The notes: generated from the letters alone by a model not told the origin. A stretch of 64,000 bases of DNA from Humibacter ginsenosidimutans (GCF_007859675.1 NZ_CP042305.1:2232001-2296000), one strand, 5' to 3'; shown: positions 8,005 through 17,005, numbered from the stretch's first letter. Numbers and translations are program-made.

Positions 8005-9288
8005 CTACTGGCCCTGCTGACTCTGCACGTTCTGCAGTGTCTGCTTGGGTGACTGGCTCCCGGTATAGGAGAGGATGAACTGCCTGGCGATCACCTTGGT
8101 GGTCTGATCCCAGTTGCTCGTGGAGATGAACGGCGTCGCTCCCTTGCTGGAGTCGGCCAGAACCTCCTTCGCCTGCGCGGAGAAGCCGGGGGTCTTCGAG
8201 TCGACCTGCTTGGCGACCGCGTCGAAGAACACCGACTGGTCAGCACTGCGTGCCGGCTGGTTGCCCTGCTCCGCCGAGGTCTTGGAGGCGTCGGCGCCCA
8301 CGATCACCGAGATCGCCTGCGCGGCCTGCTTCTTGTACTGGCAGGTCTTCGAGATGCCGAATCCCGAGTTCGCCGACAGGGTGCCACCGCCCTTGGACCC
8401 CACGGGAAGCGTCACGACGCCCACGTTGAACTTCGCGGTGGTCGCGTTCTGCACCAGGTCCCAGGTGCCGTCGACGGCCATGGAGACGTTGCCAGCGACG
8501 AACTGCTGCTCGCCCCAGGGGATGTCGGCCGAGCTCGCCGGCGTGCTCGCCGTCTTCTGGCCCGTGGAAAGTCCGCTGTACCAGCTGAAGGCCTTCTCCA
8601 TCGCGGAGTTCGTCAGGTCGAGCTTGCCCTTGCTGGTGACGGGCAGAGCGCCGTCCTTCGCGTAGAGCATGGAGAACATGTGCAGGTCGGAGAACGACTG
8701 CCCGAACGCGGGCTTGCCCGTCGCCTCGGTGATCTTCTTGGCGTCGGCCTCGAAGTCCGCGACGGTCCAGCCCGGCTTCGGCTCGGCGAGACCGGCCTTG
8801 GCGAAGGCATCCTTGTTGTAGTAGAGGATCATCGTCGACAGGCCATACGGAATCGCGTACTGCTCACCGTTGTACTGCAGCGCCTTCAGAGCGCCGGAAT
8901 CCCAGTCGCTCGTCTTGAAGCCCTGCTCCTTCATCAGGTCGCCGAGCGGCTCGAGGGCGCTGGCGAAACCGGGGAGACGAAGGCTCTGCATGCTCACGAT
9001 GCACGGGGTCGTGCCGGCCGCGAGCTGCGACTGCAGCTTCGTGAAGTAGTCCGCGAACGGCGGCTGCGTGAGCTTGACCGTGATGTTCGGATACTTCTTG
9101 TGAACCTGGTCAGCGAGCTGCTGATAGGTCTTGTCGCCCGCAGCGCCCTGGTCCCAGAAGCCCCACTGCAGGGTGACGTTCTTGTTCGCAGAGTCCTGCG
9201 ACGAACCAGACGACGTACATGCGGACACGCCGGCGAGCATGGCTAGCCCGACTGCGATGGCGCCGAGCTTCTTCAGCCTCAGCCTCAT
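8005..9288 (-). CDS. Extracellular sugar-binding lipoprotein (ABC, family 1)
   Basis: 427 residues. The signal peptide has a basic start (RLRLKKLG) and lipobox LAGVSAC, followed by a Ser-rich tether. The body is a family-1 solute-binding protein: LQWGFWDQG, LADQVHKKYPNITVKL, YAIPYGLSTMILYYNKDAF, FSWYSGL and the VSMAVDGTWDL hinge segment. It captures the oligosaccharide delivered to the two permeases. ATG at 9288 was preferred over ATG at 9300 because GGAGG stands 6 nt before it; the longer form adds only MEAA. It is the first gene of the eight-gene operon and should be its best-expressed product. Confidence 0.93.
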   Translation of the reverse strand: MRLRLKKLGAIAVGLAMLAGVSACTSSGSSQDSANKNVTLQWGFWDQGAAGDKTYQQLADQVHKKYPNITVKLTQPPFADYFTKLQSQLAAGTTPCIVSMQSLRLPGFASALEPLGDLMKEQGFKTSDWDSGALKALQYNGEQYAIPYGLSTMILYYNKDAFAKAGLAEPKPGWTVADFEADAKKITEATGKPAFGQSFSDLHMFSMLYAKDGALPVTSKGKLDLTNSAMEKAFSWYSGLSTGQKTASTPASSADIPWGEQQFVAGNVSMAVDGTWDLVQNATTAKFNVGVVTLPVGSKGGGTLSANSGFGISKTCQYKKQAAQAISVIVGADASKTSAEQGNQPARSADQSVFFDAVAKQVDSKTPGFSAQAKEVLADSSKGATPFISTSNWDQTTKVIARQFILSYTGSQSPKQTLQNVQSQQGQ

Positions 9289-9332
9289 TGCTGCCTCCAT
9301 AAAAGTAGGATCTTCGGTGCGAGATCGAGTTA

Positions 9333-9361
9333 ATATTGAGGCGTAATAAGTCCCGTGTCAA
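9333..9361 (-). promoter_or_regulatory. Promoter of the sulfatase/fucosidase operon
   Basis: On the minus strand a perfect -35 TTGACA (9356-9361) is followed after 17 nt by CAATAT (9333-9338; AATATT with 18 nt is an alternative). The spacer and -10 form an A/T-rich island (ACTTATTACG, AATATTAAC), unusual in this G+C background and a probable site for the divergent ROK repressor. No clean palindrome is present. Confidence 0.6.
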
Positions 9362-9404
9362 CCTAGACATCCGATGTTTCTGCCTCGACGACGAAAGAAG
9401 CACC

Positions 9405-10556
9405 GTGACCACGACTTCCCGAAGCAGTGACGCCGTCAGCCGGGCCGCCATCCTCGCGGCGCTCACCAGGCAGCCGGGCTTGAGCCGCAGCGAGCTCGCC
9501 CAGACGCTGGGATACGGTCCCGCCACCATCGGCAGCCAGGTGAAGCGGCTCCTCGAAACCGGCTTCGTGCGCGAGCTCGAACCGCAGTCGACCGGATACG
9601 GGCGTCCCAGGGTTCCGCTGGAGTGCGTCGCGGACGTCGCCTACGTCATCGGCATGAGCGTGCTGCCCGACCACATCCGACTCACTGCGGTCGGAACCGA
9701 CGGAGCGCTCCTTTCCGAGTCCACGGCCGCCTTCGACCCCGCGACCAATGTGGTCTCGCAGCTGGCGCGCCCCGTGAGTGATCTCATCGCGAGCCTGGAC
9801 AGCCGGGGCGCATGCGTCGCGGTCGGGCTGGCGCTGTCGGGCGTCGTCGACAGCTCGACGGGAACGGTCTCTGTCTCGGTCATCCTGCGCTGGCGCGACA
9901 TGCCACTGGCGCACGAATTGGGCGCCGAGCTCGGGTTGCCCGTCTTCGTCGACAACGATGTGTACGTCGCAGCCACGCACAGCCTCACCTTCGACACGGG
10001 CTCGACGCCGGATTCCTTCCTGCTCCTGTCGGTCGGGCAGGGCATCGGAATGGCGATCGTCTCCGACCGTCGCGTGCTGCGCGGCGCCCACGGCGCTTCG
10101 AGCGAATTCGGCCACGTCTCCGTGGACCCGAACGGTCGCCCGTGCCCATGCGGGAACATCGGATGTCTGCAGGGTTACGCCGGTCTCGGCGAACTGACCC
10201 ACGACATCGAGACGGCGCTCGCGCAGCAGGTCACGTCATTCGAGCACCTCGCTCGCCTTGCCGCCGGCGACGACCAACGGGTGAGCGCGATCTTCGCCGG
10301 CGCAGGAGTTCTGCTCGGGCGGGCCGTCGGCGCAGCGATCACGCTGCTCGGCATCGATCGCGTGCTGATCACCGGCCGCACCACGCCGATCTGGTCCGCG
10401 CTCGCATCCGGCTTCGATCGGGGCCTGGCCGCGACGACCCCGACACTGAACAGCACGCCCGTCGTCTCCCTCACCTCGTGGGCGGAATACGACGACGCCG
10501 TGGGGGCAGCCGCGCTGGCTCTGAATCGTTCGCTCGGCGGATCGGCGCGATCGTGA
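9405..10556 (+). CDS. ROK family transcriptional repressor
   Basis: 383 residues. N-terminal winged HTH (about residues 10-65: AILAALTRQPGLSRSELAQ, then TIGSQVKRLLETGFV) fused to a ROK sugar-sensing domain with the zinc motif CPCGNIGC and EFGHVSVD. NagC/XylR-like. It is divergent from the glycan operon and is its likely local repressor, released by an imported sugar (inference). GTG at 9405 was chosen: the frame is open from 9336, but those 23 codons lie over the operon promoter and do not look like a repressor N-terminus. The ribosome site is weak (AAAGAAG). Confidence 0.9.
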   Translation: MTTTSRSSDAVSRAAILAALTRQPGLSRSELAQTLGYGPATIGSQVKRLLETGFVRELEPQSTGYGRPRVPLECVADVAYVIGMSVLPDHIRLTAVGTDGALLSESTAAFDPATNVVSQLARPVSDLIASLDSRGACVAVGLALSGVVDSSTGTVSVSVILRWRDMPLAHELGAELGLPVFVDNDVYVAATHSLTFDTGSTPDSFLLLSVGQGIGMAIVSDRRVLRGAHGASSEFGHVSVDPNGRPCPCGNIGCLQGYAGLGELTHDIETALAQQVTSFEHLARLAAGDDQRVSAIFAGAGVLLGRAVGAAITLLGIDRVLITGRTTPIWSALASGFDRGLAATTPTLNSTPVVSLTSWAEYDDAVGAAALALNRSLGGSARS

Positions 10557-10585
10557 TCCGACGCCGAGTCAGACGCAGAGCCTGA

Positions 10586-12757
10586 TCACTGCACCATCGC
10601 GTCAACGGGATGCGGCGCCTCCACCGGCCGCCCGAGCGACGAGCCCTCGACGTCGACGTTCGGCACGATGCGGTCGAGCCACCGCGGCAGCCACCATGCG
10701 GCCTTTCCGAAAAGGGTCATCACAGCGGGCACGAGTGTCATCCGCACGACGAACGCGTCGACCACGATGCCGACGGCCAGCGCGAAGGCGATCGGCCTGA
10801 TCGTCGAGTCACCCTCGACGACGCCGTTGCCGAACACGCCGATCATGATGAGCGCCGCGGCGACGACCACCTTCGCACCTTGCTGGAAGCCGGTCGAGAT
10901 CGCCTCACGCGCACCCTCGTGATGCACGAAGTGCTCGCGCATGCCCGTCACGAGGAACATCTCGTAGTCCATCGAGAGTCCGAAGAGCACTCCGATCACG
11001 ATGGTCGGCAGAAAGGCGAGCAAGGGCGCAGGCGGGTCGACGCCGAAGAGACCGCCGAGCCATCCCCACTGGAACACGGCCACGGTGACTCCGAGGGATG
11101 CGCCGAGGCTGAGGAGAAAGCTCACGGCGGCCTTGAGCGGCACGAGGAGGGAGCGGAACACGGCGACCATCAGCAGGAACGCGAACAGCGCGATCAGCCC
11201 GAGATACAGAGGAAGCGCGCCGGCGAGCCGCGCGGAGATGTCGATGTCCACCGCTGTCTGTCCGGTCACCTCGAGTCTCGGCGAGCCCGGCAGAGAACGA
11301 GCGAGGGATGCCTCGCGCAGCGAGTGCACAAGGGTGACGGTCCCGGCATCCGACGGCCCGCTCTTCGGGATCACCGCGACCAGCAGCTGATCGCCCTTCA
11401 GGCCGGCGAGCCGACTCTCCGAGACGCCCTTCGTGTTCCCGATGCGCTGCGCAAGCACGCCCGCTTCGGCCTGCGTCGGCGCCTGCCGATAGGTCGCGAG
11501 AACCTCGAGCGGACCGTTGCTGCCGGCTCCGAAGCCCTCGGCGAGCAGGTCGTACGCCTTTCTCTGGGTTGTCGTGCTCGGCTGAGTGCCGTCGTTGCCG
11601 AGACCGAATCGCATTCCCATGACGGGCGCAGCGAGCACGGCGACGACGACGATCGAGGCGAGGAAGAACACCACCGGCCGCCTCTGCACCGCGGCGATCC
11701 AACCCGCGGCGATGCGACGGCTGCGCTTGACCTCGCCGAGGGCGAGGCGTCGTCGCGCCCGACGGGTGATCACCCGTGAGCCGGCGAGCGCGAGCAGCGC
11801 AGGGGTGAGTGTGAGCGAGACGAGCATCGCCACGAACACGGCGAAGGCGGCGGCCAGACCCATCTGAGTGAGGAACCCCAGGTTCTCGACCGCGAGGCCC
11901 GCGAGCGCGATGATCACGGTCGCGGCAGCGAAGAACACTGCGGTTCCTGCTGTCCCGACGGCGAGCGGCAGCGACTCTTCGGGACTCATGCCGTCGAGCA
12001 GCTGTCGACGGTGGCGGCTCACGATGAACAGCGAGTAGTCGATGCCGACGGCGAGACCGAGCAGCAGTGCGAGGGTCGGCGCGACCGAGGTCAGCGAGAC
12101 GAAGCTCGTCGCCGCGTAGATCGCGGTGATGCTCGTCCCCAATCCGACGAGAGCGGAGAGCAGGGGCATGCCCGCTGCGACTGTGGCGCCGAAGGTGATC
12201 AACAACACGATCAGCGCCAGGACGATGCCGGGCAGTTGGTTGGACGACGAGGCCGCCTGCCCCACGGCATCCGAGCCGGCTTCGACCTCGAGTTGCGGGC
12301 TGCGGGCATCCACCACGGCCGAGAGGATGCCCCGCGCCGTCGTGCCGGACAGGGTCGCCGAGTCGAGTTGCACCGTGATGTAGCCGATTCGACGGTCGGG
12401 AGCGAGCCCGCCGGCTTTCGGCTGGGAGAACGGGTCGATCGCTCTGCTGACCCCGTGCACCTCGGCGAGCTTCGAGCTCAGCGCAGCGACGGACCGCGCA
12501 TCGGCCGCCGTCAGCGTGCTCCCCTTCGGCGCGGCGAAGACCACCCGGCCCTCGGCGTTGCCGCCGCCGAAGGTCTTCTGCACCGAGTCGAGTGTCGTGA
12601 TCGATTGGAGGCCCTTGACCGTGATGCTCCCGTCAAGGGGCTTCGAGAAGGCCACCATGCTCGCGATCGCGACGACGAGCAGCACGATCCACGCCGCGAT
12701 CACCCACCAGCGACGTCGGGCGCTGAAAGCTCCGACCCGGTACATCCACTTGGCCAC
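10586..12757 (-). CDS. MMPL/RND superfamily membrane transporter
   Basis: 723 residues, in two repeated halves of transmembrane bundle plus extracytoplasmic domain. Helix 1 is about 16-38; soluble domain 1 about 40-180; a helix cluster about 180-340 with GIDYSLFIVSRHR; helix about 372-392; soluble domain 2; then a second cluster with GLSMDYEMFLVTGMREH near 600. The acidic residues in these DY motifs belong to the proton relay known in MmpL3-type proteins. Actinobacterial members export lipids or drugs; the cargo cannot be told here. It is convergent with the ROK repressor and monocistronic. Confidence 0.93.
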   Translation of the reverse strand: MAKWMYRVGAFSARRRWWVIAAWIVLLVVAIASMVAFSKPLDGSITVKGLQSITTLDSVQKTFGGGNAEGRVVFAAPKGSTLTAADARSVAALSSKLAEVHGVSRAIDPFSQPKAGGLAPDRRIGYITVQLDSATLSGTTARGILSAVVDARSPQLEVEAGSDAVGQAASSSNQLPGIVLALIVLLITFGATVAAGMPLLSALVGLGTSITAIYAATSFVSLTSVAPTLALLLGLAVGIDYSLFIVSRHRRQLLDGMSPEESLPLAVGTAGTAVFFAAATVIIALAGLAVENLGFLTQMGLAAAFAVFVAMLVSLTLTPALLALAGSRVITRRARRRLALGEVKRSRRIAAGWIAAVQRRPVVFFLASIVVVAVLAAPVMGMRFGLGNDGTQPSTTTQRKAYDLLAEGFGAGSNGPLEVLATYRQAPTQAEAGVLAQRIGNTKGVSESRLAGLKGDQLLVAVIPKSGPSDAGTVTLVHSLREASLARSLPGSPRLEVTGQTAVDIDISARLAGALPLYLGLIALFAFLLMVAVFRSLLVPLKAAVSFLLSLGASLGVTVAVFQWGWLGGLFGVDPPAPLLAFLPTIVIGVLFGLSMDYEMFLVTGMREHFVHHEGAREAISTGFQQGAKVVVAAALIMIGVFGNGVVEGDSTIRPIAFALAVGIVVDAFVVRMTLVPAVMTLFGKAAWWLPRWLDRIVPNVDVEGSSLGRPVEAPHPVDAMVQ

Positions 12758-12860
12758 GCGCTCTGCCTCTCGTGCTTCTGACGCCGGCCGTCGGCGACTT
12801 CATCGATCGTGCTCTGCGAGTCGGCTCCGCACCTCATGCCGAGGGTGGAACGTGGGGCTA

Positions 12861-12876
12861 TCCACCCAGGGGTGGA
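12861..12876. promoter_or_regulatory. Palindrome upstream of the MMPL gene
   Basis: TCCACCC-AG-GGGTGGA is a perfect 7-bp inverted repeat about 104-119 bp upstream of the MMPL start. A half-site (TTCCACCC on the minus strand) recurs at 12845-12850 and beyond. It is a possible repressor site; the regulator is unknown. The rest of 12758-13023 shows no gene. Confidence 0.4.
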
Positions 12877-13023
12877 AGGAAACGGGATCTGCGTCAGGTG
12901 CAGCCACAGCTCATCGGGCGACGGCTCCCGGCCCGCCTCGGATGCCGCAACCCCTGGGACAGCACCTTGACGCGGCTCGTGGGCCCGTCCGCGCTCGGCG
13001 GTTCGCACCCGGAAAGGTCACGA

Positions 13024-14064
13024 CTACCGAGTCGTGGCGAGGTCGACGGAGGGTGCAGCCTCTCCGCTGCCTCTCTCGCGCAGCGTGACCGGCAGCATGA
13101 GACGGGCGACGGGCAGGTCGTGTTCTTCGATCCGCCTCAGGAGACGGGTCGCCGCGGTCCATCCCAGGTCTTCTGCGTCGCCGGCGACGACGGTGATCGG
13201 GGTGGGGAGGAGCTCCGCGTACGGAAAGTCGTCGAAGCCGACCAGTGCCGGATGCACCGGCACGCTGCGCATCGCTCGGAGCGCCCCGAGCGTGAGGAAG
13301 CTGGTTGTGGTGAAGAGCGCCGATGGTGCGTCGGCGCGGGCGAGCAGGCGTCGGCATCCCTCCTCAGCTGATTGCGATGACCCTTCACGCAGCCGAAGGA
13401 CAAGGGCATCGTCCACTCGCTGCCCCGCTCCGCGCATCGCGTTGCGAAAGCCGCGGAGCCGCCATCCGGTCGTGTAATGAGAGGGTGCGACCAGCACCCC
13501 GATCCTGGTGTGGCCGTGCATCAAGAGGTGCTCGGTGGCGATCCTCCCTGCCGCTTCGTTGTCGAACAGCACGACGTCGCGGGTGACCCCCGACGCAGGG
13601 CGGTCGACCATCACGGTCGGCACGCCCATGCCCTCGCCGCGCTGGTCCATGTATCCGTGGTCGCCTTTGTCGGGAACAAGGAGAAGTCCCGCCACACCGC
13701 GTGCCAGCAGCCCACGAATCGCCAGGCGCTCCGCTTCTGGGTCTTCGTCCGCCATCGCGATCACCACGGCGTATCCCTGTCGAGCCGCGGCAGCTATCGC
13801 GCCCTTCACGACGGTTGCGTAGAACGGATTCGTGAGATCACCGGCGACCATGCCGATGGTCTTCGGCGCCTGTCCTGGCCGAAGCGATCGCGCGATCTCA
13901 TTTCGACGGAAGCCCAGCTCGTCGATGGCGTGCTCCACACGGGCTCTCGTCTCGGGCGTCACGGACGACGAGTGGTTGACGACCCGAGAGACCGTTCCGA
14001 CTCCGACGCCGGCACGCCGGGCGACGTCATTCATGGTCGGAGGCTTCTCCCGCCCGCTGTTCAC
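13024..14064 (-). CDS. LacI family transcriptional repressor
   Basis: About 346 residues. HTH TMNDVARRAGVGVGTVSRVVNHSSSV with the hinge-helix segment RSLRPGQAPKTIGMV, then a periplasmic-binding-like sensor (DLTNPFYATVVKGA, VDRPASGV, GFDDFPYAELLPTPITVV). It is divergent from the GH76 gene, and a perfect LacI-type palindrome lies between them, so it very likely represses that gene and perhaps itself. The start is uncertain: GTG 14064 (GGAGGG 13 nt upstream) gives the usual short REKPPT lead; ATG 14034 would begin at the HTH itself and ATG 14094 would be longer. Confidence 0.9.
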   Translation of the reverse strand: MNSGREKPPTMNDVARRAGVGVGTVSRVVNHSSSVTPETRARVEHAIDELGFRRNEIARSLRPGQAPKTIGMVAGDLTNPFYATVVKGAIAAAARQGYAVVIAMADEDPEAERLAIRGLLARGVAGLLLVPDKGDHGYMDQRGEGMGVPTVMVDRPASGVTRDVVLFDNEAAGRIATEHLLMHGHTRIGVLVAPSHYTTGWRLRGFRNAMRGAGQRVDDALVLRLREGSSQSAEEGCRRLLARADAPSALFTTTSFLTLGALRAMRSVPVHPALVGFDDFPYAELLPTPITVVAGDAEDLGWTAATRLLRRIEEHDLPVARLMLPVTLRERGSGEAAPSVDLATTR

Positions 14065-14120
14065 TCCCGAAACCCGCCCTCCGTCTGGCGCCATTGTGTC
14101 AGCACTTCGGCGATCGGGTC

Positions 14121-14172
14121 TTGACCCCCAACCGGATGTCACCACTACTATCAATTCTTGGAAACGTTTCCA
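14121..14172 (+). promoter_or_regulatory. GH76 promoter and LacI operator
   Basis: TTGACC (14121-14126) and TACTAT (14146-14151, 19-nt spacing) form a plausible promoter. Just downstream, TGGAAACGTTTCCA (14159-14172) is a perfect 14-bp palindrome with the central CG step typical of LacI-family operators. Bound repressor there would block initiation of the GH76 gene. Confidence 0.75.
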
Positions 14173-14231
14173 CGGAGCGATGACATCGCATCCGATCAGC
14201 GGCTCCATCCGAATTCGAAGGAGAACTATCG

Positions 14232-15422
14232 ATGTTGAGCAGAAGGACACTCCTGAAGGCCGGTCTCGGCGCGGTCGGCGGCGCAGCGCTCTCGGGCACC
14301 GCAGCAGAAGCGGCGCTGGCGTCGCCGGCATGGCCTCCGGTTCACCCCGGCAACGCGAATTCCATGCGGGCGCTCGAATCCTGGTCGGCCCTGCAGCGGT
14401 TCGTGTTGGCCAACGACGGGTCCAACCTCGTGCACGAGACGTACCCGGCGCAATCGGGCGATCCGGCGTACGGCTACGAGTGGTCGCACTCACAAGTGCA
14501 CGTCGCAGCACTCGACCTCGTCGCCATGCGTCCGAGCAACACGGCTCGTGCCGCTCTGTCCTCGTTGGCAACCGGTCAGGAGCACTACTGGGAGAACTCG
14601 AGCACCACAGGACGACCCGGCTACGCGTCCGGTGCCCAGGCTCCGTACGGCAACAGCGGCGATCTGTTCTACGACGACAATGCCTGGGTAGCACTGGAGA
14701 AGATTCAGCTTCACCTGATGACCGGCGACAAAGTCGCCCTCCAGCGTGCCGAGCAGATCTTCGCCCTGCTTCAGTCGGGCTGGGACGACGATCCGACCCA
14801 CCCGGACCCCGGCGGGGTCTTCTGGACTCAGGCCTCGTGGAGCCAGGACCGCAATACCGTCTCCAACATGCCCACCGCGCTCATCGGGGCACGGCTCTAC
14901 GCGATCACCGGCAACCGCGACTATCTGACAGGTGCGCTGCGGTCCTATGACTGGACGAACCGGTACCTTCTCGACACCGACGGCCTCTACTTCGATCACG
15001 TCAGCATGGATGGAAGCGTTGAGAAGACCAAGTGGTCATACAACCAAGGCATCCCGCTCGCCGCGGCATACGCCCTCTACCTGGCCACCCACGACCGCAG
15101 GTACCTGGACCATGCGGTCGATGTCGCTCAAGCCAGCTACGAGTACTACGTCGAGTCAGGGTCCATCGGGCAACAGCCGATCTACTTCAACTCGATCTAT
15201 TTCAAGTCGCTTCTCCTTCTCTCCACGGCGACGCGGAGCCGGGAGTATTACGACGCCATGAACGACTACGGTGACCTGCTCTGGTCGGCGCGCAGGGATG
15301 CCTCGACTGGCCTGTTCTCCCAGGACATCAGTGGTGCGACCAAGGCACTGGAGCAGGGCGCCGCCGTTCAGGTCTACGCCAGCTTGGCGGCGAATGCCTC
15401 CAGCTGGTCCCGCCTGTACTGA
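14232..15422 (+). CDS. Secreted GH76 family glycoside hydrolase (alpha-1,6-mannanase type)
   Basis: 396 residues. The N-terminal Tat-type signal (SRRTLLKAGLGAVGG, cleavage probably near the AEAALASPA stretch) sends it across the membrane. The mature part is a GH76 (alpha/alpha) barrel: FYDDNAWVALEKIQLH holds the adjacent catalytic aspartates D148-D149, and KWSYNQGIPLAAAYALYLAT is the second family hallmark. Characterised GH76 enzymes cut alpha-1,6-mannan backbones of yeast or actinobacterial cell walls. ATG at 14232 is preceded by AAGGAG. No transporter gene is adjacent; the products may be taken up by the operons elsewhere in the window (inference). Confidence 0.9.
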   Translation: MLSRRTLLKAGLGAVGGAALSGTAAEAALASPAWPPVHPGNANSMRALESWSALQRFVLANDGSNLVHETYPAQSGDPAYGYEWSHSQVHVAALDLVAMRPSNTARAALSSLATGQEHYWENSSTTGRPGYASGAQAPYGNSGDLFYDDNAWVALEKIQLHLMTGDKVALQRAEQIFALLQSGWDDDPTHPDPGGVFWTQASWSQDRNTVSNMPTALIGARLYAITGNRDYLTGALRSYDWTNRYLLDTDGLYFDHVSMDGSVEKTKWSYNQGIPLAAAYALYLATHDRRYLDHAVDVAQASYEYYVESGSIGQQPIYFNSIYFKSLLLLSTATRSREYYDAMNDYGDLLWSARRDASTGLFSQDISGATKALEQGAAVQVYASLAANASSWSRLY

Positions 15423-15476
15423 CGTCGGCTCGCGACGGAACGTCGAGCACTTCCGTCCCAGCGCTGAGACAAGCGA

Positions 15477-15518
15477 GAACCCCCGGATCCCTGGTAAACA
15501 CCGGGATCTCGGGGGTTC
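15477..15518. terminator. Bidirectional terminator, GH76 and tRNA-Ser
   Basis: A stem of about 15 bp (GAACCCCCGGATCCC against its complement with one bulged T) and a 9-nt loop, followed by TTCTT on the plus strand. It sits between the convergent GH76 and tRNA-Ser genes, 4 nt from the tRNA 3' end. Confidence 0.8.
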
Positions 15519-15522
15519 TTCG

Positions 15523-15612
15523 TGGCGGTACCGGTGGGATTTGAACCCACGGTGGAGTTGCCCCCACACATGTTTTCGAGACATGCTCCTTCGGCCGCTC
15601 GGACACGGTACC
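15523..15612 (-). tRNA. tRNA-Ser (anticodon CGA)
   Basis: A complete type II tRNA on the minus strand: acceptor GGTACCG pairs with CGGTACC, discriminator G and an encoded CCA (15523-15525). The D arm is TCCG-AGCGGCCGAA-GGA, the anticodon loop CTCGAAA on a CATGT/ACATG stem gives CGA (reads UCG), the variable arm is long (about 18 nt, class II), and the T arm is GTGGG-TTCAAAT-CCCAC. Confidence 0.97.
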
Positions 15613-15679
15613 GCCGTCTACTGTACGCGACGCGGCGGCAGCGACCAATTCGAGCGGCATCCGCCCCGAGCCGCTGATG

Positions 15680-15982
15680 TCAGTTCTGGATCGGCTGCGT
15701 CGCCGTGGTCGCCGTGGGACTCTTGGCGACCGTGCGCCGCACCGTGCTCGCGTTCTCGATCGCCTTCACCACGGCAGATGCCGCGAGCGCGAACAGCGAA
15801 GCCAGCAGGCCGAATGCGGCGAGCCCGAGACCAAGGCCCGTCAGCCAGGGCCCCACCCATGAGTCGACGTCCCAGCTGCGCACGAGCGCGAGCACGCCCA
15901 GGAACACGAGCACACAGCCGAGACCGATGCCGATCACGGTGATCCACACCAGCGCGCTCAACGCGGCGTTCCTCCTGGCCAT
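15680..15982 (-). CDS. Small membrane protein, unknown function
   Basis: 100 residues with two strong hydrophobic helices (ALVWITVIGIGLGCVLVFLG near 9-30 and LTGLGLGLAAFGLLASLFAL near 42-68) and a polar Thr-rich tail. ATG at 15982 is preceded by GAGGG at good spacing, preferred over an upstream ATG at 16024. I do not recognise the family. It lies between the tRNA gene and the MerR regulator with no obvious operon. Confidence 0.7.
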   Translation of the reverse strand: MARRNAALSALVWITVIGIGLGCVLVFLGVLALVRSWDVDSWVGPWLTGLGLGLAAFGLLASLFALAASAVVKAIENASTVRRTVAKSPTATTATQPIQN

Positions 15983-16107
15983 GCCCGAGCCCTCTGTTCG
16001 ACACCGGCGATCGCCGAGCACCATCCCGACGAGGCGCCGTGATCAGTTCAGCATGGCCCGGCGGCCGTCGCAGCAATCGGCGCGGGCGCGCCGGGCGAAT
16101 GCGGGGG

Positions 16108-16950
16108 CTACGCCACGGCCCGCACAGGCTGCACGAGGTCGGTGACCCATTCCGACTGCGGGCGATCGCCTGGTGTCCAGTACACCTCGCGGCACACACC
16201 GGCCAGTTCGTAGCCGTTCTGCGTGATCCAGTCGGTGAGGGCCATCCACGAATCATCGATGCCGTCCACCTCGCCGCGATGCACGGTCACCGCCGCCAGG
16301 TCGACTGCGGCAATCTCGTGAACGTCGAGGCCGGGCACCTCGCGCGTGTCCTCGGGGACGACGAATCCGGCGATGACGAACATGCCTTCGCCGTCGCCGC
16401 TCTCGTCGGCTTCGTAGAGGGCGACCGCGGGACCGTAGCCGGTGATGCCGGCCGCGTCGAGCATCCTCTCCGTCTCCGGGTACATGGGACCGATCACCGG
16501 CCCCACGTTCTCCGAGCCGTACCCGGGGGCGCGCCGCGTGAGCGTCGCCACTCTCTGCGGTTCGACGCTCCGAACGTCGACACTGATGCTGCTGGTCTGA
16601 GCCATGACACTCTCTCCTCTTACTGTTCGGAGTCTTGCGTCGATGCGGTCGAGCCGCGCGGCATCCTCGATGAGCGACCTCTGCAGTTCGGCACGAACGG
16701 TGGTCAGCATCACCTCCAGCTGCTGCGTTCCGACTTCGCCGTCCACGATCCGCCGCACCTGATCGAGGGTGAGCCCGAGCTCCTTGAACTCGACGATGCG
16801 GTTCAGCGCGATGATCTGCGCCGGCGTGTACGAGCGATAGCCGGTGGCCTGGTCGACGACGGCGGGGTGGAGCAGGCCGATGGCGTCGTAGTGACGCAGC
16901 ATCCGCACGCTCACCCTGCCGATCGAGGCGAATTCTCCGATGCTCAACAT
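16108..16950 (-). CDS. MerR family regulator with GyrI-like effector domain
   Basis: 280 residues. N-terminal MerR HTH (LSIGEFASIGRVSVRMLRHYDAIGLL, then GYRSYTPAQIIALNRIVEFKELG), a coiled-coil dimerisation helix (about 75-110), and a C-terminal GyrI/BltR-like ligand-binding domain. Such proteins sense cationic drugs or similar amphiphiles and activate an efflux gene. No efflux gene is adjacent; the divergent neighbour is an SGNH hydrolase. The start at 16950 matches the HTH beginning exactly. Confidence 0.92.
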   Translation of the reverse strand: MLSIGEFASIGRVSVRMLRHYDAIGLLHPAVVDQATGYRSYTPAQIIALNRIVEFKELGLTLDQVRRIVDGEVGTQQLEVMLTTVRAELQRSLIEDAARLDRIDARLRTVRGESVMAQTSSISVDVRSVEPQRVATLTRRAPGYGSENVGPVIGPMYPETERMLDAAGITGYGPAVALYEADESGDGEGMFVIAGFVVPEDTREVPGLDVHEIAAVDLAAVTVHRGEVDGIDDSWMALTDWITQNGYELAGVCREVYWTPGDRPQSEWVTDLVQPVRAVA

Positions 16951-17005
16951 GACTTCATCATGGTCGCCCCTGACACGGTGTGAGGGTCAAGCGTCGATCA
17001 CCGCA

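Noticed and set aside
8005..9288. Missing ABC ATPase in the first operon as a defect
   Set aside because: CUT1 sugar transporters of actinobacteria commonly borrow a shared ATPase encoded elsewhere.
12700..13008. 102-codon frame upstream of the MMPL gene
   Set aside because: Overlaps the MMPL start, is Arg/Pro-rich with no motif; judged a shadow.
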